In this document: piece after piece, positions 4,665 through 7,610 of the stretch
How the letters are laid out: every line of letters starts with the position of its first letter
Numbering within the stretch: the stretch's first letter is position 1
Assembly (NCBI GenBank): GCA_030621255.1
Contig: JAUXHZ010000044.1
Span: forward strand, 1 to 7,610
Length of the DNA: 7,610 bases
Direction of reading: 5' to 3'
Source: Candidatus Latescibacterota bacterium
GTDB taxonomy: Bacteria; Krumholzibacteriota; Krumholzibacteriia; Krumholzibacteriales; WJIX01
The notes under the pieces: model-generated
Database searches by the model: none
Told to the model about the DNA's origin: nothing
What the model saw: the letters and a program-made list of their open reading frames with translations, nothing else
Position numbers and translations under genes: made by a program

Positions 4665-5969
4665 ATGAATGAAAATGCCGGGGTTTTTCATCCATCGAGA
4701 AAGCCGTTTCGTTTTACGCTATTGATCTTTGTCAGTCTTTTTACTTATGGAAGCTACTTCGCTTATGACGGCTTATCAGCCATAGCTCCGATTCTGATTA
4801 AATCGTTTGAGGTTTCAAGGGCCGCTTTTGGTGCGACAAAGACTATTTACTCGGTAGCTGCGATATTGTGTCTTTTGATTGGCGGAATACTGATTGACAG
4901 AATTGGTACACGTAAATCGAGTCTTTTGTTTTCATCGTTTATAGTTATTGGAGCTTTAATAATAGCTTTTGCCCGGAATATCTGGTGGGTATATGTTGGA
5001 ATGTTCTTTTTCGGCGCTGGGTCCGAGACATTGATCGTTGCGCAGAGTTCTATCATATCACGATGGTTTAAGGGAAAGGAGCTTGCCCTGGCCTTCGGAA
5101 TAGCTCTGACTGTAAGTAGGCTCGGTTCACTTTTCAGCTACAATACTGAAGCGCTGATTGTTGATTATTTCGGGCATTTTTCTTATGCTCTCTGGGCCGG
5201 CGTGATATTCTGCGTGTTATCTCTCCTAAGTAATATTGTTTATTGCTTTATGGATAAGAAGGGAGGTCAGGTTCTTGATCTTAAAGAGGGAGAAGTTGAG
5301 GAAAAAATCCAGTTTTCTGATATCGGCAAGTTTAATCCTTCTTTCTGGTATGTGACATTTCTTTGTATGACATTCTATGGCGCTATTTTCCCTTTCCAGC
5401 ATTTGGCTTCAGATTTCTTCCACGACAAATGGGGGATACCCCTTCAGGTTGCTTCCGGCGGTGGTTTCTTTCAGCAGGTTTTCTTTAATATAACTCATAT
5501 GTTTTCAACCGCTCCCGGGCTGGCGGGACTAATAGTGTTCGCTTCAATGATATTTGCTCCCTTTGCCGGTTTATTGGTTGACAGAGTAGGCAAGCGTGCT
5601 TCACTTATGATTTTGGGTTCACTCCTGCTGATTCCGGCGCACCTTATTATGGGGATAACACATATTAATCCCATTTACTCAATGATTGTATTAGGCGCCG
5701 CGTTTGTACTTGTACCTGCGGCAATGTGGCCGTCTGTACCTCTTATTGTATCAAAAAACCGGATAGGCACCGCGTTTGGTTTGATGACGATGATTCAAAA
5801 TGTAGGGCTCGGCCTGTTTCCGTGGGCCGATGGAAAATTAAGGGATATCTTCGGAAATTATACGGCAAGCCAGATCATGTTTTCGTCACTGGGCCTGTTA
5901 GGCCTTATTTTCGCGTTTCTTTTAAAACATGCAGATTCGAAAAACAATAATGTACTGGAAAAACCCTAA
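4665..5969 (+). CDS. MFS transporter, MFSD1-like (putative di-/small-peptide permease)
   Basis: A 434-residue inner-membrane protein with about twelve hydrophobic segments and a charged central loop (about 197-222). The MFS A-motif is at 73-86 (GGILIDRIGTRKSS), with a second copy at 302-312 (GLLVDRVGKRA). Several stretches resemble the MFSD1 family rather than the oxalate/formate or sugar porters: ETLIVAQ (121-127), WFKGKELALAFG (134-145), SRLGS (151-155), LVPAAMWPSVPLIV (349-362), and RIGTAFGLMTMIQNVGL (367-383). Animal MFSD1 is a lysosomal dipeptide transporter, so a dipeptide or small-peptide substrate is the best guess, by homology from memory. The ATG at 4665 was chosen because GGAGA lies about 10 nt upstream. 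A TTG at 4644 has no ribosome binding site. The gene is divergent from the response regulator and converges, 40 bp apart, on the S9 peptidase gene. Confidence 0.9.
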   Translation: MNENAGVFHPSRKPFRFTLLIFVSLFTYGSYFAYDGLSAIAPILIKSFEVSRAAFGATKTIYSVAAILCLLIGGILIDRIGTRKSSLLFSSFIVIGALIIAFARNIWWVYVGMFFFGAGSETLIVAQSSIISRWFKGKELALAFGIALTVSRLGSLFSYNTEALIVDYFGHFSYALWAGVIFCVLSLLSNIVYCFMDKKGGQVLDLKEGEVEEKIQFSDIGKFNPSFWYVTFLCMTFYGAIFPFQHLASDFFHDKWGIPLQVASGGGFFQQVFFNITHMFSTAPGLAGLIVFASMIFAPFAGLLVDRVGKRASLMILGSLLLIPAHLIMGITHINPIYSMIVLGAAFVLVPAAMWPSVPLIVSKNRIGTAFGLMTMIQNVGLGLFPWADGKLRDIFGNYTASQIMFSSLGLLGLIFAFLLKHADSKNNNVLEKP

Positions 5970-6009
5970 TAGGCATCTTTTCAATTAAAATTTGAGCATC
6001 TTTCCCTGA

Positions 6010-7610
6010 TCACTGATTTTTAGTGAGAATTTGCACTATATCCTTTTCAACAGATTCATGAACGGTTTCGACGATTCTGCCGAGTTCCTTGTTTTTGTTT
6101 TTCAGTATTATGGTAGCTACGGCCTTGATATTGTAATATTCCCTCACGGAATCTGACCATTTGAGCATTTCCTCTGTGATATTACTATTTTCCTCAGCTC
6201 TTGAGCTTGTAATAGCGAGCATCTTCAAATCGGAAAGTGGATAGCCGGCTGATTCTAATACATTCCACAGTCTGGGGATCGTACGTTGACTATCGCTGCA
6301 CCATGTGCCGATAATACATGTAATCTCAATATCTTGAAGGGTTTCAACAAGTTCTGAGATAACTGTCATGTCGGGTTTGTATTCGTAATATTCAGAATCC
6401 CATTCGGGGATATTATTCCGTATGTTTTCTATGGTAATTTCTCCGACCAGGAAGGTACCCCCGGGCTCGCCCTTTACTATATTTATTCCAAGTATTCCCG
6501 GTTTTTCTTTCCGGCCGTCAATAGGAGGATAGATATCGTTCCACCATTGCGGCTGTTCTTTAAGCCATTTATCAAACCAGGAGAGTATGGCGTTTGACCA
6601 CTTAATCCTCTTCTTGTAGTCCAGGATAAAATGGTTTTGCCCGGCGAAGCGGAGATATTCAACATCTTTACCCAGAAGTTTAAGAGCGGTGTACATCTGT
6701 TCACTCTCACCGGGCGGAACATTCGTATCGCTCCCTCCATGGAGAAGCAGGAGCGGAGTGTTGACTTTGTCGGCGTAAAAGAGGGGGCTCTGGTTGATAT
6801 ATATGTCCGGGCTGTTCCATGGGAAGCTGTTGGCCGCGGAAACTGCGTTATACGCGTATCCCCAGTACCCTTCCCCCCAATAACTCGATATTGAACTGAT
6901 ACCTGCGTGTGAAATCGCGGCGGCAAAAATGTCAGTTTTTGTGACGAGAAGTTGAGTCATAAATCCGCCGAATGAAGCTCCGATGCATCCAACCTTTTCA
7001 GGATCGACGAAGGGGTGATCGTTAAGGAATTTTTTCGTGCCTTCAATTATCTCGTCCGCTACTATTTTGCCCCATTCATTGACATGAAGGGCGGAAAATT
7101 CCTGGCCGAAGCCGGTTGCTCCGCTCGGTTGAAGCACATAAACAATATATCCCATTGACGCCCAGAGGTTTTTCGGGTATCTGCCCCCGAAGCTGCGGCT
7201 TACAGGGGATGTTCCGCCATAATAATATACAATGGACGGATATATTTTATCAGAATCAAAATCGGGAGGATAGTGTACGCGCCCGGTGATCTCTTTTCCG
7301 GAACTTGTTGTAAAATTCCATTCTTTCACATTTGTCTTTCTAATATTTTTATATTGAGCTTTTGCCGGATCATATATTTCTTTTACACTATTTTTTTCAA
7401 GGTCGATGCGGTAGAGTTTCTGGTGTTGGTCTGCGGACGAGCCGGTAAATACCGCGACCGGTTTATCGCCGGCAAAATCACCCGATGAGATCACATCACA
7501 GCCGGTTTGCAGCTCTTTAAAGTTCCGGCGGCGGGCAGAATATCTAAAGAGCCTGACAAACGATTTGTTTTCAGCGACAAGATAGATGTTGTTATCCGAC
7601 TTTGACCAGT
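6010..7610 (-). CDS. S9 family serine peptidase (prolyl-oligopeptidase clan) with C-terminal thioredoxin-like domain, 5' end missing
   Basis: The frame is open to the window edge; 532 C-terminal residues are visible. The first visible ~90 residues look like the end of the beta-propeller that gates substrates in S9 enzymes. The alpha/beta-hydrolase domain follows, with the nucleophile in GASFGG (Ser codon 6973-6975), the acid in HGGSDTNVP (Asp 6727-6729) and the base in GQNHF (His 6631-6633). All three are intact and correctly ordered. After the usual S9 end (SWFDKWLKE) a linker leads into a thioredoxin-like domain (about 6010-6370) with WCSDSQR (Cys codon 6298-6300), a cis-Pro-like turn not clearly seen, and a short closing helix. 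The second cysteine of CxxC is Ser here. The subfamily (acylaminoacyl, dipeptidyl or oligo-peptidase) cannot be told. The signal peptide, if any, lies outside the window. A GTG at 7494 is internal, not the start, since the upstream frame reads as protein. Confidence 0.93.
   Translation of the reverse strand, partial: WSKSDNNIYLVAENKSFVRLFRYSARRRNFKELQTGCDVISSGDFAGDKPVAVFTGSSADQHQKLYRIDLEKNSVKEIYDPAKAQYKNIRKTNVKEWNFTTSSGKEITGRVHYPPDFDSDKIYPSIVYYYGGTSPVSRSFGGRYPKNLWASMGYIVYVLQPSGATGFGQEFSALHVNEWGKIVADEIIEGTKKFLNDHPFVDPEKVGCIGASFGGFMTQLLVTKTDIFAAAISHAGISSISSYWGEGYWGYAYNAVSAANSFPWNSPDIYINQSPLFYADKVNTPLLLLHGGSDTNVPPGESEQMYTALKLLGKDVEYLRFAGQNHFILDYKKRIKWSNAILSWFDKWLKEQPQWWNDIYPPIDGRKEKPGILGINIVKGEPGGTFLVGEITIENIRNNIPEWDSEYYEYKPDMTVISELVETLQDIEITCIIGTWCSDSQRTIPRLWNVLESAGYPLSDLKMLAITSSRAEENSNITEEMLKWSDSVREYYNIKAVATIILKNKNKELGRIVETVHESVEKDIVQILTKNQ

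Noticed and set aside
5970..6030. Terminator between the transporter and peptidase genes
   Set aside because: Only a 5-bp TCACT/AGTGA hairpin inside the peptidase's last codons and a short GCATCTTT direct repeat are seen; neither makes a convincing terminator.
6483..6926. Minus-strand open frame of 147 codons inside the S9 peptidase
   Set aside because: Out-of-frame shadow; the peptidase frame carries the full catalytic triad across this stretch.

Overview
The window looks like chromosomal DNA of an AT-rich, diderm (Gram-negative-type) bacterium. Evidence for an outer membrane is a signal-peptide-bearing protein with beta-barrel-like strands that ends in an aromatic residue. The genes (short RRM protein, YjbQ, NarL-type regulator, MFSD1-like transporter, S9 peptidase carrying a thioredoxin-like tail) do not fix a phylum. 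I can only say the set suits a non-proteobacterial lineage, and I see no phage, IS, integrase or CRISPR.

Left part (1-1312): the 3' end of an unidentified CDS (+), a promoter and tRNA-Asp(GUC) (+), a bidirectional intrinsic terminator, then a short RRM RNA-binding protein gene (-). A roughly 400 bp non-coding stretch follows. It holds a GC-richer block that may be a relic of a GIY-YIG-associated sequence.

Middle (1313-3786): yjbQ (+) converges on a two-gene operon (-). That operon encodes a small unknown protein (TTG start, promoter visible) translationally coupled to a putative outer-membrane protein. Upstream of it lies the least ordinary part of the window. There is a ~190 bp element built of nested inverted repeats with a near-common centre, followed on the minus strand by U-tracts and a second hairpin. 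It is a candidate structured RNA (6S-like in layout) or MITE. Next to it is a short coding-like remnant broken by an in-frame TGA.

Right part (3787-7610): an orphan NarL/FixJ response regulator (-) is divergent from an MFSD1-like MFS transporter (+), with a candidate promoter on each side of the shared intergenic region. The transporter converges, 40 bp apart, on a large S9 serine peptidase (-) whose 5' end runs off the window and whose C-terminus is a single-cysteine thioredoxin-like domain. The transporter and peptidase together suggest peptide breakdown and uptake of small peptides. That link is inference from family knowledge and adjacency.
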